Below are positions 15,565 through 24,573 of a stretch of 64,000 nt of DNA, piece by piece (position 1 is the first letter of the stretch; every line of letters begins with the position of its first letter). This DNA comes from Chlamydiales bacterium (GTDB lineage: Bacteria; Chlamydiota; Chlamydiia; Chlamydiales; Simkaniaceae). The notes below the pieces were generated by a model that was given only the letters and a program-made list of their open reading frames with translations, was not told where the DNA came from and did not search any database. The stretch is from the NCBI GenBank assembly GCA_024233515.1, contig JACKPO010000008.1:31313-95312 (forward strand), written 5' to 3'. The position numbers and the translations under genes were made by a program.

Positions 15565-16703
15565 CGGTTTGCCTGAATAATGTCCTCAATAATGGGCTCG
15601 ACCCCCTCTTCCTGCGCATGATAGATCTTCGTTTTATAAATCGGCTTCAACCGCGATTTTTGTCGGAGCATTTCACTCGAGGTGTCGTGAATGTCAACCG
15701 TGACGTCCATCGAAAGCCCAAGCCACAGCGGATTTTTCTTCAGCTGCTGCGCATCTAAACTGACTCGAACAGGGACCCGTTGAACAATTTTAATCCAATT
15801 CCCCGTTGCATTTTGTGGAGGGAGAGCAGAGAACACACTCCCCGTTCCTGGATTGATCCCGATCACCTTCCCTGTGAAAACAACTTTCCGCCCATAAAGA
15901 TCAGCATTCATCCGCACCGATTGGCCCACCCGCATTTTCGAGAGTTGAATCTCTTTGAAGTTCGCATCAACCCAAAGCTCGTCCAAAGGAATCACTGCCA
16001 AAAGGGGCTGCGAAGGATTCACATATTCCCCAAGCTGAACGGTTCTTTGCGACACATATCCATTCATTGGCGCTAAGATATCGCACCGCTGCAAGCTCAC
16101 ATAGGCATCGCGGACAAGATCTGCCCCTTTTTTCACATTGGGATGGGTTTCAACGGTCGTTCCCTGAACCTCGGCAATCGCTCCTTGAAGGGCAAAGTAG
16201 GTCTCCTTCTCACTCGCTTTCGCTGCCACATAGGCTGCTTCGACATGCTCAAATTCTTCACGCGAAACTCCCCCAATTCCGACAAGATTGACCCGATTTT
16301 GATAATCTTTCTCTGCGCGGAAAAGCTCAGCCCTTTTCTGCTCGAGCTCTGCCTCGAGCTGATCGACATGGATAAACATCTGGACCACAGACCGAACCGT
16401 TTCAGCAAGAGAATGCTTCGCTTTTTCAAAAGCTAAGCGTTGATCAGTTTTATCCAGTTGAACAAGCACCTGCCCCTCTTCAACATACTCGGTGTTATCA
16501 ACGTTGATGGAGGCAACGATTCCTGGAACTTGAGGGGTCAGCTCGACCATATTTCCATTCACATAGGCATCATCGGTGTACTCTTCAAAACGGAGCACTT
16601 CTAGCCAATAGATAAAAACGATGAGTCCAATGGCTAAAAACCCAATGGCAGTCCAAAGGAGGATTTTCTTCTGTTTACTCTTACTTGTTGGTTGTTCTTC
16701 CAT
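15561..16703 (-). CDS. emrA: EmrA-like membrane fusion protein (HlyD family)
   Basis: About 380 residues from the ATG at 16703 (MEEQPTSKSKQKKILLW), preceded by GGATAGG. An ATG at 16769 is in frame but lies inside an inverted repeat and lacks a good ribosome site. One N-terminal membrane helix (TAIGFLAIGLIVFIYWL) is followed by the biotinyl-lipoyl half-motif DDAYVNGNMVELTPQVPGIV. Next come a coiled-coil hairpin (~residues 80-190) and the second half-motif ILAPMNGYVSQRTVQLGEYV. Such proteins bridge the inner-membrane pump to the outer-membrane channel. Coupled to emrB downstream; the TolC-like gene lies upstream on the same strand. Confidence 0.85.
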   Translation of the reverse strand: MEEQPTSKSKQKKILLWTAIGFLAIGLIVFIYWLEVLRFEEYTDDAYVNGNMVELTPQVPGIVASINVDNTEYVEEGQVLVQLDKTDQRLAFEKAKHSLAETVRSVVQMFIHVDQLEAELEQKRAELFRAEKDYQNRVNLVGIGGVSREEFEHVEAAYVAAKASEKETYFALQGAIAEVQGTTVETHPNVKKGADLVRDAYVSLQRCDILAPMNGYVSQRTVQLGEYVNPSQPLLAVIPLDELWVDANFKEIQLSKMRVGQSVRMNADLYGRKVVFTGKVIGINPGTGSVFSALPPQNATGNWIKIVQRVPVRVSLDAQQLKKNPLWLGLSMDVTVDIHDTSSEMLRQKSRLKPIYKTKIYHAQEEGVEPIIEDIIQANR

Positions 16704-16761
16704 GAACCTATCCAGGATTAAAACATTGTTTAGATTTCTTCGATTTTTTAGGAGATTTTTT

Positions 16762-16811
16762 CTTTTCATTTAGGCCACATTGTCGGAAAGACAAGGGACC
16801 TAAATGAAAAG
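16762..16811. promoter_or_regulatory. 13-bp perfect inverted repeat / nested hairpin before emrA
   Basis: CTTTTCATTTAGG at 16762-16774 is the exact reverse complement of 16799-16811. Inside lies a second stem, TTGTC-GGAAA-GACAA (16780-16794). There is no T-run on either side, so it is not an ordinary terminator. It sits in the gap between the TolC-like gene and emrA, and is either an operator for a regulator of the pump or an mRNA hairpin that sets the ratio of channel to pump. Confidence 0.6.
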
Positions 16812-16849
16812 GAAAAAGATACCAAAAAGCGTGGGAGATAAATATGGAA

Positions 16850-18292
16850 TTAATTCGGGATAGGTTCATAACCTCCGCCTAGAGACTTAATTAACATGAG
16901 TACACTGAGGTACCGATTATTTTGGATTTTGACTTCGACAAACGCTTCGTTGATCACATCGATTTGCCTCGATAAAACGGTGAGATAGTCATCAATTCCA
17001 TTCTCATACCGCTTCAGGGTGAGCTCAGAAATCTCCATGACTTTCAAAAAGGCCTTGTTTTCTAGCTGCGCTTGCTCGGTCGTCTTTTCAAGGATCACGA
17101 TTTGATCTGAGACCTCTTTTGCTGCTTTTAAAATGAGCGCGTTATAGTCATAGACGGCTGCGTCATAGTTGGCATATTGCTGATTGAGCGCCCCTGTTAA
17201 CTCCCCTCCTGTATAGAGAGGAAGGTTAATCGCCGGAGTGATCGACCCTGCAAAGCTATCGAGGGAGAAGAGGTTATGCCAATGTAAACTTTGCAGCCCC
17301 GCAAATGCTTTAAGATTGATGTTCGGGAAAAAGGCCGCTTTTGCTGCTTTGATCAAGTGAGCCGCCGATTCGACTTTCCAGACCTCGGCCATCAAATCTG
17401 GGCGGCGCGCTAAAAGGTTTAAAGGGAGATCTTCTGGAATGGGAAAGGGTTTCTCAAAAGCAATCGTAGGAGGATCAATCTCATAGGGATCATCGGGACC
17501 AAGTCCCATAAGAATCTTGAGCTGACTCTTTATGACTTCTACGTTTTGGGTCTTTTCTAAAAGCTTTTCCTTTGCTTCTAGCAACTGGACCTCCGCATGA
17601 TCCACGGCTCGTTGATCTTCGAGTCCATTTTCGAAGCGGCGCTCCGTGAGCTCAACATAGAGTTTTTGGATATCGACGAGATCTTGGCTGATCCTTTGCT
17701 CCATTAATTGGGCGCCATAATTGATATAGGCTTCCGCAAGACTCGTGGTAATCATTAAAAGAGACTGAGACATTTCCGCAGCTTGCGCGCGGGCATCATC
17801 AAGAGCGGCTCGATACTGATTCCGATTTTTTCCAAAAAGATCGATCTCGTAATCAAAGTTAAGAGAAAGGTGAATTTCATTGATCACAGCAGGAACAACA
17901 GAGGGAGGGTAGCGAACCAACTCGTCTTTACTCAAGTGTTGGTAGTCATCTGTAAACCCTCCTTGAAGATTGGGAAGGAGAGGAGCTCTCATTTTCTCCG
18001 CTTGAGCCTTCGCTCCCTCCACTCTTTTAACAGCTGCTAAAAGATCGGGATTCTCTTCGATCGCTTTTTCCATCATCTCGCTGAGTTGCTCATCTTCGAA
18101 GGTTGTCCACCAATGATAGGAAGGCCAATTCCCCTGTATGAACGTGGGGGTTTCAATGGAAGAAGTTAGCGGAGCCGAAGTCATTACTTCTGGCTGATAA
18201 TTTCGTTTCTTTAATGCAGCGCAGCTATCGAATAAAAAAAGAAAAAAAATCGAACATAGAAATAATAAACGATATAAAATAACGTGCTTCAT
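16850..18292 (-). CDS. TolC/OprM-like outer-membrane efflux channel
   Basis: 480 residues with an N-terminal hydrophobic segment ending in LFDSC, a plausible but imperfect lipobox, suggesting a lipoprotein of the NodT/OprM type. Two tandem OEP repeats are visible (roughly residues 65-260 and 290-475) with long coiled-coil helices. Conserved spots include NPDLLAAVKRVEGAKAQ, LARRPDLMAEVWKVESAAHLIKAAKAAFFPNI and PLYTGGELTG. It should supply the outer-membrane duct for the EmrAB pair downstream on the same strand. Channel-first gene order (tolC-emrA-emrB) is less usual than emrAB alone. Confidence 0.85.
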   Translation of the reverse strand: MKHVILYRLLFLCSIFFLFLFDSCAALKKRNYQPEVMTSAPLTSSIETPTFIQGNWPSYHWWTTFEDEQLSEMMEKAIEENPDLLAAVKRVEGAKAQAEKMRAPLLPNLQGGFTDDYQHLSKDELVRYPPSVVPAVINEIHLSLNFDYEIDLFGKNRNQYRAALDDARAQAAEMSQSLLMITTSLAEAYINYGAQLMEQRISQDLVDIQKLYVELTERRFENGLEDQRAVDHAEVQLLEAKEKLLEKTQNVEVIKSQLKILMGLGPDDPYEIDPPTIAFEKPFPIPEDLPLNLLARRPDLMAEVWKVESAAHLIKAAKAAFFPNINLKAFAGLQSLHWHNLFSLDSFAGSITPAINLPLYTGGELTGALNQQYANYDAAVYDYNALILKAAKEVSDQIVILEKTTEQAQLENKAFLKVMEISELTLKRYENGIDDYLTVLSRQIDVINEAFVEVKIQNNRYLSVLMLIKSLGGGYEPIPN

Positions 18293-18357
18293 AATTTACT
18301 AATAGAGAACCTCTCTTTTTTCTAGTATCAAAAATTTATCCATGGTTAAATAGTCCT

Positions 18358-20757
18358 ATGAACTTGCGCACGAAGCAAAACCAAAAACTTCTCAAGGCCT
18401 TCCATTTTGGAATTGAGCGAGAGTCCCTCCGTATCAATTCAAATGGAACTCTCTCTTCAAGCCGTCACCCCAAGGCGCTTGGATCCCCTCTCACCCACCC
18501 CCATATCAGCACCGATTTTTCTGAGCAGCAGATTGAGTGGAATACGCCCTCCTTCAAGACATTTAAAGGAGCACTCAACTTTCTCGAGGATCTTATCTGC
18601 TTTTCCTTGCAGAACATGGAAGGTGAACTCCTCTGGCCTTTTTCGATGCCTTGCGCTCTAGACAAGATTGAAATCGCAAAATTTGGGACTTCCGCCCAAG
18701 GAAAAAGGAAAGAGCTCTATCGCGAAGGGCTCAGCCACAGATATGGGAAACATCTCCAGATGATTTCGGGGATCCATTACAACTTTTCATTCGATCTCTC
18801 TTTCTGGAAGAAGTTGCATGCCGAGGAGCGTTCTACTCTAGGCCTCCAAGAGTTTATCAATGAGAAATATCTGGGGATTGTTCGGAATTTCCTCCGTGAA
18901 GGGTGGCTTCTGACCTACCTATTCGGTGCTTCTCCTGCGATGGATAGCTCGTACGCCTCCAAACCTCCAAAATTTAAGAAAATAGGCTCTCTCTATTACG
19001 CCCCTTACGCCACCTCCATCCGAACAAGTCATCTTGGATATTATAGTCGGGTTCAGAATCAACTTGCGATCTCAGTCAATGATCTTTCCTCTTATCTCCA
19101 AGAGATGCAAGAGGCGCTGACAACACCCCACGAAAATTATCAAAAGATCAAAAGCCAGCTCAATCACCACCTCTTACAAATTGCCAATGAGCACTATTCA
19201 AGGATCCGAATCAAACGCTCGCCCCTTCAGGGGGAATCGCCGATCGAAGCCTTGGAAAACCGAGGGATCGAATACCTTGAAGTTCGCTCTATCGATCTCG
19301 ACCCTTTCTCCCCTCTCGGCGTGCAGGAATCTCAGCTCAAATTTATCCACCTTTTTCTTTTGCACTGCCTTTTCAAAAAGAGCCCCAAACTTTCAAAAAA
19401 GGATCAACGGTGCTTAACCTGCAACCAAAATACCGTTGCCCTAGAAGGGAGAAAACCGGGACTTGAACTCCTCTGCCCTCTTCCTCGCCCGATGAAACCA
19501 TGGGCAGAAAAAATCTTCGATGAGATGGAACCTCTCGCTATCCTTCTTGGCTACGATGCCCTTTTTGAAAAGGAAAGGGAAAAGCTTGCAGATCCAGACA
19601 AATGTCCCTCCGCTCGCATCTTAGAAGAAGATGCAATTCTCCAAGGGATCACTCTTGCAAAGGGCTACAAACAAACACTTTTGAGACGGAAGCTCTCTCA
19701 TAAAAAAGCCTCAACCTTTGAAAAGGAAGCTGAACTTTCATGGCTTGAAAACAAACGACTGGAAACCGCTTCGGAAATTCTTACAGAAGGATATGAAACA
19801 CTAGAGCTTTCCACACAAATCGTGATTAAAGAAGCGCTGAAGCGAAAGATTGAAGTTGAGGTGATTGATCCGAGCGATCAATTAATCCGTCTTAAGAAAG
19901 GAAACCACATTGAATATGTGAAAGAAGCCACAAAAACCTCCAAAGATGGATATGTGACCCCTTTTTTAATGGAAAATAAGGAGGTCACCAAAAAGCTCCT
20001 TCGCGAAAAAGGGTTCCTCGTCCCTGCCGGGAATTCTTATTCTCATCGACAAGAAGCCTTTAAAGATTACCCTCTTTACGCAAAAGCAAAAGTCGTGGTC
20101 AAGCCCAAATCCACCAATTTCGGAGTCGGAATTCACTTTATCTCCCCCCATGAAAACAAACGGTATCAACTTGCCATTGAAGATGCTTTTCATTATGGAA
20201 ATTCGATCCTCGTTGAAGCCTTTGTTCTTGGAGAAGAATACCGCTTTCTTGTGATTGACCAAAAGGTCATCGGCATCTGCAAAAGAGAGCCTGCCCATAT
20301 CATCGGCGATGGAAAGAAAACCATCCAAGCCCTTGTGCATGAAAAAAATCACGACCCCTTCTACTATCGCGATCCCAAAACCTATCTTCGACTCGAGAAA
20401 GAGGAAAAGCTTCTCTTGAAAAAAGGAGGGTTTACCCCGAAAAGCATCCCAGGAAAAGGGAAAAAAGTCTTCCTCCGCGAAAATTCAAACGTCTCTACGG
20501 GTGGCGATGCCATCGACTGCACCGATCAGGTTCACAAGGGATATCATCGGATCGCTGTTCAAGCAACACAAGCGCTGGGAGCTCATATTTGTGGGGTTGA
20601 TATGATCCTCTCCCGCCCTGACAAACAGCCCACCTTAGAAAACCACTCAATTATTGAGATGAATTACAACCCTGTCCTTTTCATCCACGCCTATCCTTAT
20701 CAAGGAAAAAGGCGCGATGTAGCGGGTCCTCTTCTCGATTTACTCGGTTATTCTTGA
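18358..20757 (+). CDS. gshAB: bifunctional glutamate-cysteine ligase / glutathione synthetase
   Basis: 799 residues, the size of fused GshF/GshAB enzymes. Residues ~1-480 match gamma-glutamylcysteine ligase (FHFGIERESLRIN, ISGIHYNFSF, RTSHLGYYS, YLEVRSIDLDP). Residues ~520-799 are an ATP-grasp domain (VVVKPKSTNFGVGI, LVEAFVLGEEYRFLV, HICGVDMI, IIEMNYNPVL). It makes glutathione from Glu, Cys and Gly in two ATP-dependent steps in the cytoplasm. The stop overlaps the convergent OppA gene by 10 bp. No clear ribosome site precedes the ATG, which starts 65 bp from the divergent TolC-like gene. Confidence 0.9.
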   Translation: MNLRTKQNQKLLKAFHFGIERESLRINSNGTLSSSRHPKALGSPLTHPHISTDFSEQQIEWNTPSFKTFKGALNFLEDLICFSLQNMEGELLWPFSMPCALDKIEIAKFGTSAQGKRKELYREGLSHRYGKHLQMISGIHYNFSFDLSFWKKLHAEERSTLGLQEFINEKYLGIVRNFLREGWLLTYLFGASPAMDSSYASKPPKFKKIGSLYYAPYATSIRTSHLGYYSRVQNQLAISVNDLSSYLQEMQEALTTPHENYQKIKSQLNHHLLQIANEHYSRIRIKRSPLQGESPIEALENRGIEYLEVRSIDLDPFSPLGVQESQLKFIHLFLLHCLFKKSPKLSKKDQRCLTCNQNTVALEGRKPGLELLCPLPRPMKPWAEKIFDEMEPLAILLGYDALFEKEREKLADPDKCPSARILEEDAILQGITLAKGYKQTLLRRKLSHKKASTFEKEAELSWLENKRLETASEILTEGYETLELSTQIVIKEALKRKIEVEVIDPSDQLIRLKKGNHIEYVKEATKTSKDGYVTPFLMENKEVTKKLLREKGFLVPAGNSYSHRQEAFKDYPLYAKAKVVVKPKSTNFGVGIHFISPHENKRYQLAIEDAFHYGNSILVEAFVLGEEYRFLVIDQKVIGICKREPAHIIGDGKKTIQALVHEKNHDPFYYRDPKTYLRLEKEEKLLLKKGGFTPKSIPGKGKKVFLRENSNVSTGGDAIDCTDQVHKGYHRIAVQATQALGAHICGVDMILSRPDKQPTLENHSIIEMNYNPVLFIHAYPYQGKRRDVAGPLLDLLGYS

Positions 20758-22349
20758 ATCGTTGCGTATCGAAAGTCAATCTCTTTCATCGGAGAGATAT
20801 AGACCCCTTTTAGGCGATCGTTGCAAAGATAATGAAGCTTATTGAAACAGAGAGGGATCACCGGCATTTCTTCCATCAAAAAAGCCTCTGCCTGATGAAG
20901 GTACTCTTTCCGCTTCTCTTGATCCACTTCAAAATCTGATTTCCTTAGAAGTTCCTGATAAGTGGGGTGTTCCCAACGACTCATATTGGTCGCAAGGCTC
21001 CTGTTGCGGAAGGTATCCAACATGTAGATGGGATCTCTAAGCCAAGAATTCCACCCCATCTCCCCAAACTCATAGTCCCCTTTTGACATCCGATTGAAGT
21101 GAACAGGCCAATCAGCTTGATCGATCTCGACAACGAGTCCCAGATTTTGGAAGAGTTGTTGCTGAACAGCCTGATCTACGCGAGAGGTAAAAAGGCAAGA
21201 GCGTTGGCTTAGAACAATTGGATTGATCTGATCCAACGTTTTTCCCATCTCCTGCAAAGCCAAGGCAAGATAACGTTTCGCCTCATCAATATTCGCATCT
21301 TGGAAGTAGGGAGTCTTTGAAACCGCAATCTCCCCATTCAAAATCCCCATGGCAGGGACTTCTCCAAGCTGAAAGACATGTTCAGCGATCGTGCGGCGAT
21401 CTAAAGCATAGGCAACAGCTTTGCGGAAATTCTTGTTATCAAACGGAGGCTTCTCAGTGTTCACAAAAAACCAAAAGAGACCGAAAGCATCGGTCGTTTT
21501 GAGTTCACCATTCTTCAGTGTGTTAGCAATAATATCGACGGGGAGAGGGTTAATCGGGTATCCAATAAAATCAAGCTCCCCTTTTTCAAAGAGGAGATGC
21601 TGGGTATTTGCATCGGGTAATACTTGGATATGAATCCCCTTCACCTTCACACAATCTTTCTCCCAGTAATCTGGGTTCTTCTCCAAATAGATCTCGACCC
21701 CTTTCTTCCACTTTGCTAGTTTGAAAGGACCATTTGAGACAAAATGGTCTCCGATATCGTTGGCCCAACCTGGATCAGCTTGGTCGATTTGTTTGTGAAT
21801 CGGAGAATAGGTCCCACAGGAGCAAAGAGATAAAAAATAAGGAGCGGGGTGCTCTAATTCAACCTGTAGCGTTTGTGGATCCAAGGCTTTGATCCCCACC
21901 TCTTCAACAGGAACTTTGCGCTGCAAGCAAGCTTCGACATTTTTAATCGTATAGAAAGTAAACGACCCCGTTCTTGCAGAAAGAGGATTGACCGACTTTT
22001 TCCAGGCATATTCAAAATCATAGGCAGTCAGAGGATCCCCATTCGACCAAACCGTATCCTTTAGATGAAACGTATAGGTCCTCATGTCATCCGAAATCTC
22101 GTAAGATTCTGCAACCCCCGGCTCAATTTCCCCAGTGGGTCCCAAGCGCATCAACCCTTCATACAACATGTTAATAATGTGAACGGTTGGGTATTCATTG
22201 GAAATGCGAGGGTCCAATGAACGGACTTGAGAGATGATGGAAAGGTGAACCGTTTGACTTTGGCTACTAGGACTTTTCTTTTTCCCTTGGCTGCAAGAGA
22301 AAAGCGTTAAGGTTAAAAGGAGAAGAACTCCGACTCCGACTTTTTTCAT
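20748..22349 (-). CDS. oppA: oligopeptide-binding lipoprotein, OppA family (SBP_bac_5)
   Basis: The start is placed at 22349 (MKKVGVGVLLLLTL), which has AGGAAG 8 nt upstream; the frame is open 54 bp further. The signal peptide ends in a lipobox LTLFSC, so the protein is a lipoprotein of about 533 residues. The family fold is clear: SQVRSLDPRISNEYPTVHI, MLYEGLMRLGPTGE, YTFHLKDTVWSNGDPLTAYDFEYAWKK, NFRKAVAYALDRR. It captures peptides for an Opp ABC importer. No permease or ATPase gene adjoins it. It is a paralogue of the C-terminal part of the 1160-residue protein at 24574-28056. Confidence 0.88.
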   Translation of the reverse strand: MKKVGVGVLLLLTLTLFSCSQGKKKSPSSQSQTVHLSIISQVRSLDPRISNEYPTVHIINMLYEGLMRLGPTGEIEPGVAESYEISDDMRTYTFHLKDTVWSNGDPLTAYDFEYAWKKSVNPLSARTGSFTFYTIKNVEACLQRKVPVEEVGIKALDPQTLQVELEHPAPYFLSLCSCGTYSPIHKQIDQADPGWANDIGDHFVSNGPFKLAKWKKGVEIYLEKNPDYWEKDCVKVKGIHIQVLPDANTQHLLFEKGELDFIGYPINPLPVDIIANTLKNGELKTTDAFGLFWFFVNTEKPPFDNKNFRKAVAYALDRRTIAEHVFQLGEVPAMGILNGEIAVSKTPYFQDANIDEAKRYLALALQEMGKTLDQINPIVLSQRSCLFTSRVDQAVQQQLFQNLGLVVEIDQADWPVHFNRMSKGDYEFGEMGWNSWLRDPIYMLDTFRNRSLATNMSRWEHPTYQELLRKSDFEVDQEKRKEYLHQAEAFLMEEMPVIPLCFNKLHYLCNDRLKGVYISPMKEIDFRYATIQE

Positions 22350-22622
22350 GATTTTTCTTCCTACCCATTCATAATGAAAGGTTGTTTCACAAGCATTTTC
22401 CATAGTTGTTCGATTGATGTAAAGAGGATTTCTTTTTTCTTTCCAGAGAGGGATCGGTGAGTATAGAATGACGTTCTAGAGAAAGATAATCAGAAGTGAA
22501 TGGAAAAAATTCAAAAATTTTACATTATTTTAAAAAATTTCTCGCGATTTAAAACTCAGGCTGCTAACTTTCGTGCATTCGATCATTCAAAAATTTGGAA
22601 TTCGACTGACGTGTGAGAATTT

Positions 22623-24026
22623 ATGCAGTCAAAAGTAACACGAAATATTAAGCCCCCTCCGCGGATTACCAAACATCCGTCTGGAAGTCTCCGTGAACTT
22701 TTTTTCCTCTCTTTCCCGATGATCCTCTCGACTTTTTCTGCAAGCTTGCTTGGCTGGGCTGATCGTTATTTCCTCTCTCTCTATGATGTAAGCGCGTGGA
22801 AAGCGGTCACTGCAGCCAGTAATATTACCTTCCCCTTTCAGGTTGTCCTTATTATGCTTGCTCTCGTCACTCAAGGGTTTATCGGGCATTATAAAGGGGC
22901 AAGGCAACCTAAGATGATTGGCCCCTTTATTTGGCAAATGATCTATTTTTCCTTTCTCTCTATGCTGATCACCTATCCTTTGAGCCTGATCAGTGAACAT
23001 TACTTCTATGGGATTGAATCTGAATCGAATGCGCTGGTCTACCTACGCTACCTATCGATTGCCAACTTTCTCTATCCTTTAGGGGCAACCTTGGCAGCTT
23101 TTTATCTTGGGCGGGGTAAAACTAAGGTTGTCTTCACTGCAAATCTCATCATCCAAGGGTCGAATATTCTTCTGAACTACCTCCTGATCTTTGGGGTGAA
23201 ATCTTTCATTCCCTCTCTTGGTGTGAAAGGAGCGGCTCTCGGAACCATCGTTTCCCAAACCCTCTACTGTCTGATTCTTTTCTCTCTTTTCCTAAAAAAG
23301 AAGTATCGTTTGGAGTTCGGAACCCATAACAGAAAGATTAACTTCCCGCTAATGTGGGAAGGGCTGCTGACAGGGATTCCCCGCGCACTTGGACGTCTGA
23401 TCCTCACAGGAGCTTGGGCCTTTGCCTCTTACTTTATTATTCAGAAAGGGGGCGATTACTTTCTCGTCTACTCTTTTTATGTCACCGTCTTTGGCTTTCT
23501 TCTGTTTCTCACAGAAGGAATGGGGCAAGCTTTGGTGACCCTTACTTCCTACTCACTCGGGGCAAGCATGGATGAGATTTTCCACAAAATCTTGAAAACT
23601 TCCCTCCAATTCATCCTCATCATTGCCCTCGTCCTCGGGATTCCTCTGTTGTTTTTCCAAGATACGATCATTCACTTTATGATCAAAGAACCCCTAAATC
23701 CCAGCACACTTCTCCTCCTTCGGGAAACCTGTTTTTGGATTTGGATTAGCTGTATTGTCAGCGGAATCAGTCGCATCGGTGTGGGTTTCATGACGGCCGC
23801 AAGAGACACCCTCTTTTACGCTCTTTGCGTCTCCATTATCCTCATCACCTTCTGTGTCCCAACTTATGTGGGAATCACCTACTATTCCTGGTCGCCAACG
23901 AAGATCTTTATGTTTGATTCAATCAATACCCTTATCACAGGAACCATCTTCATCATCCGGTTCTTAAGATCTCCATATCGCAAACTTAGAGCAACGCTCC
24001 CTACCGCTACAATTCCAGAAAGTTAG
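22623..24026 (+). CDS. MATE family efflux transporter
   Basis: 467 residues with 12 membrane helices arranged as two similar halves, as in NorM/DinF/MATE proteins. The first helix region reads LFFLSFPMILSTFSASLLGWADRYFLS (family 'P-x-I...D-x-x' pattern). Later come GATLAAFYLGRGKT and SLGVKGAALGTIVSQ, a motif repeated in most MATE proteins. They exchange cationic drugs or metabolites for Na+ or H+ at the inner membrane. Substrate unknown. The first ~20 residues are polar and basic. A gap of 273 bp separates it from the divergent oppA; nothing else was recognised there. Confidence 0.85.
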   Translation: MQSKVTRNIKPPPRITKHPSGSLRELFFLSFPMILSTFSASLLGWADRYFLSLYDVSAWKAVTAASNITFPFQVVLIMLALVTQGFIGHYKGARQPKMIGPFIWQMIYFSFLSMLITYPLSLISEHYFYGIESESNALVYLRYLSIANFLYPLGATLAAFYLGRGKTKVVFTANLIIQGSNILLNYLLIFGVKSFIPSLGVKGAALGTIVSQTLYCLILFSLFLKKKYRLEFGTHNRKINFPLMWEGLLTGIPRALGRLILTGAWAFASYFIIQKGGDYFLVYSFYVTVFGFLLFLTEGMGQALVTLTSYSLGASMDEIFHKILKTSLQFILIIALVLGIPLLFFQDTIIHFMIKEPLNPSTLLLLRETCFWIWISCIVSGISRIGVGFMTAARDTLFYALCVSIILITFCVPTYVGITYYSWSPTKIFMFDSINTLITGTIFIIRFLRSPYRKLRATLPTATIPES

Positions 24027-24053
24027 ATTTTGGGTTTCCCCTTCACTCATACA

Positions 24054-24083
24054 TAAAAAAACCTCCCCCTTCCAAGGGGAGGT
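24054..24083 (-). terminator. rho-independent terminator for the 119-residue gene
   Basis: An 8-bp perfect stem ACCTCCCC/GGGGAGGT with a 7-nt loop (24061-24083) is followed, on the minus strand, by seven T. It lies 28 bp after the stop of the minus-strand gene ending at 24112 and just past the convergent MATE gene. Confidence 0.85.
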
Positions 24084-24111
24084 CTAACTGTAATGCTCAA
24101 AAAAATTGAGG

Positions 24112-24471
24112 TTATAGTGGGCTACAAATACTTGCAGAGCAATTGAGGCATCCTGGAACCAGGTTATCAATTGTCTCATATCCACCACCGTTTCCACCAC
24201 CATTCCAGTACATCACAACACCATTCTTTAGTGCTGAACGGACATTACGATGTTTAACTTTATGGTTGGCATCAACGTAAGTTAAGAAGTAATGGTGCTT
24301 ATCCATTCCTTGAGTCAAGATATAGGTAAAGGGGCTAGAGCCTTCTAGTAAAGCTGCCGCTTCCATCAGAGAAAGTTCTCCTCTCCAAGATGGATGGTTT
24401 TCAATGCCTCTTCCCACTTGCGCAAGGGGGGTAGTGTTTCCCTTTCTTAGACTTCTTTTTGACCGAATCAT
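24112..24471 (-). CDS. small protein with possible SH2-like domain
   Basis: 119 residues, no signal peptide or membrane helix; AAAGGTAG gives a good ribosome site. Residues ~27-110 follow the spacing of an SH2 domain: SWRGELSLMEAAALLEG (alpha A), FTYILTQG (position of the FLVR strand), HYFLTYVDANHKVKHRNV (strands C-D with the 'vkH' motif), a later YETIDNLV matching the C-terminal 'F.sl..LV' element. The FLVR arginine is not conserved (Thr or Gln there), so classical phosphotyrosine binding is doubtful. The tail is Cys-rich (CLNCSASICSPL). A single-gene unit with its own terminator. The SH2 reading is pattern-based only. Confidence 0.5.
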   Translation of the reverse strand: MIRSKRSLRKGNTTPLAQVGRGIENHPSWRGELSLMEAAALLEGSSPFTYILTQGMDKHHYFLTYVDANHKVKHRNVRSALKNGVVMYWNGGGNGGGYETIDNLVPGCLNCSASICSPL

Positions 24472-24573
24472 AATTTCTACCTTTTTTTAGGTTTCGGAAA
24501 AATTTGTTATTCCTTAGAAACTCAACAAAGATTTTAAAGAAGATGTGAAAATACTGCAAATCTTTTTCAAAGA

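Noticed and set aside
16704..16769. Upstream ATG for emrA
   Set aside because: It lies inside the inverted repeat and lacks a ribosome site; the added 22 residues are basic and unlike EmrA starts.
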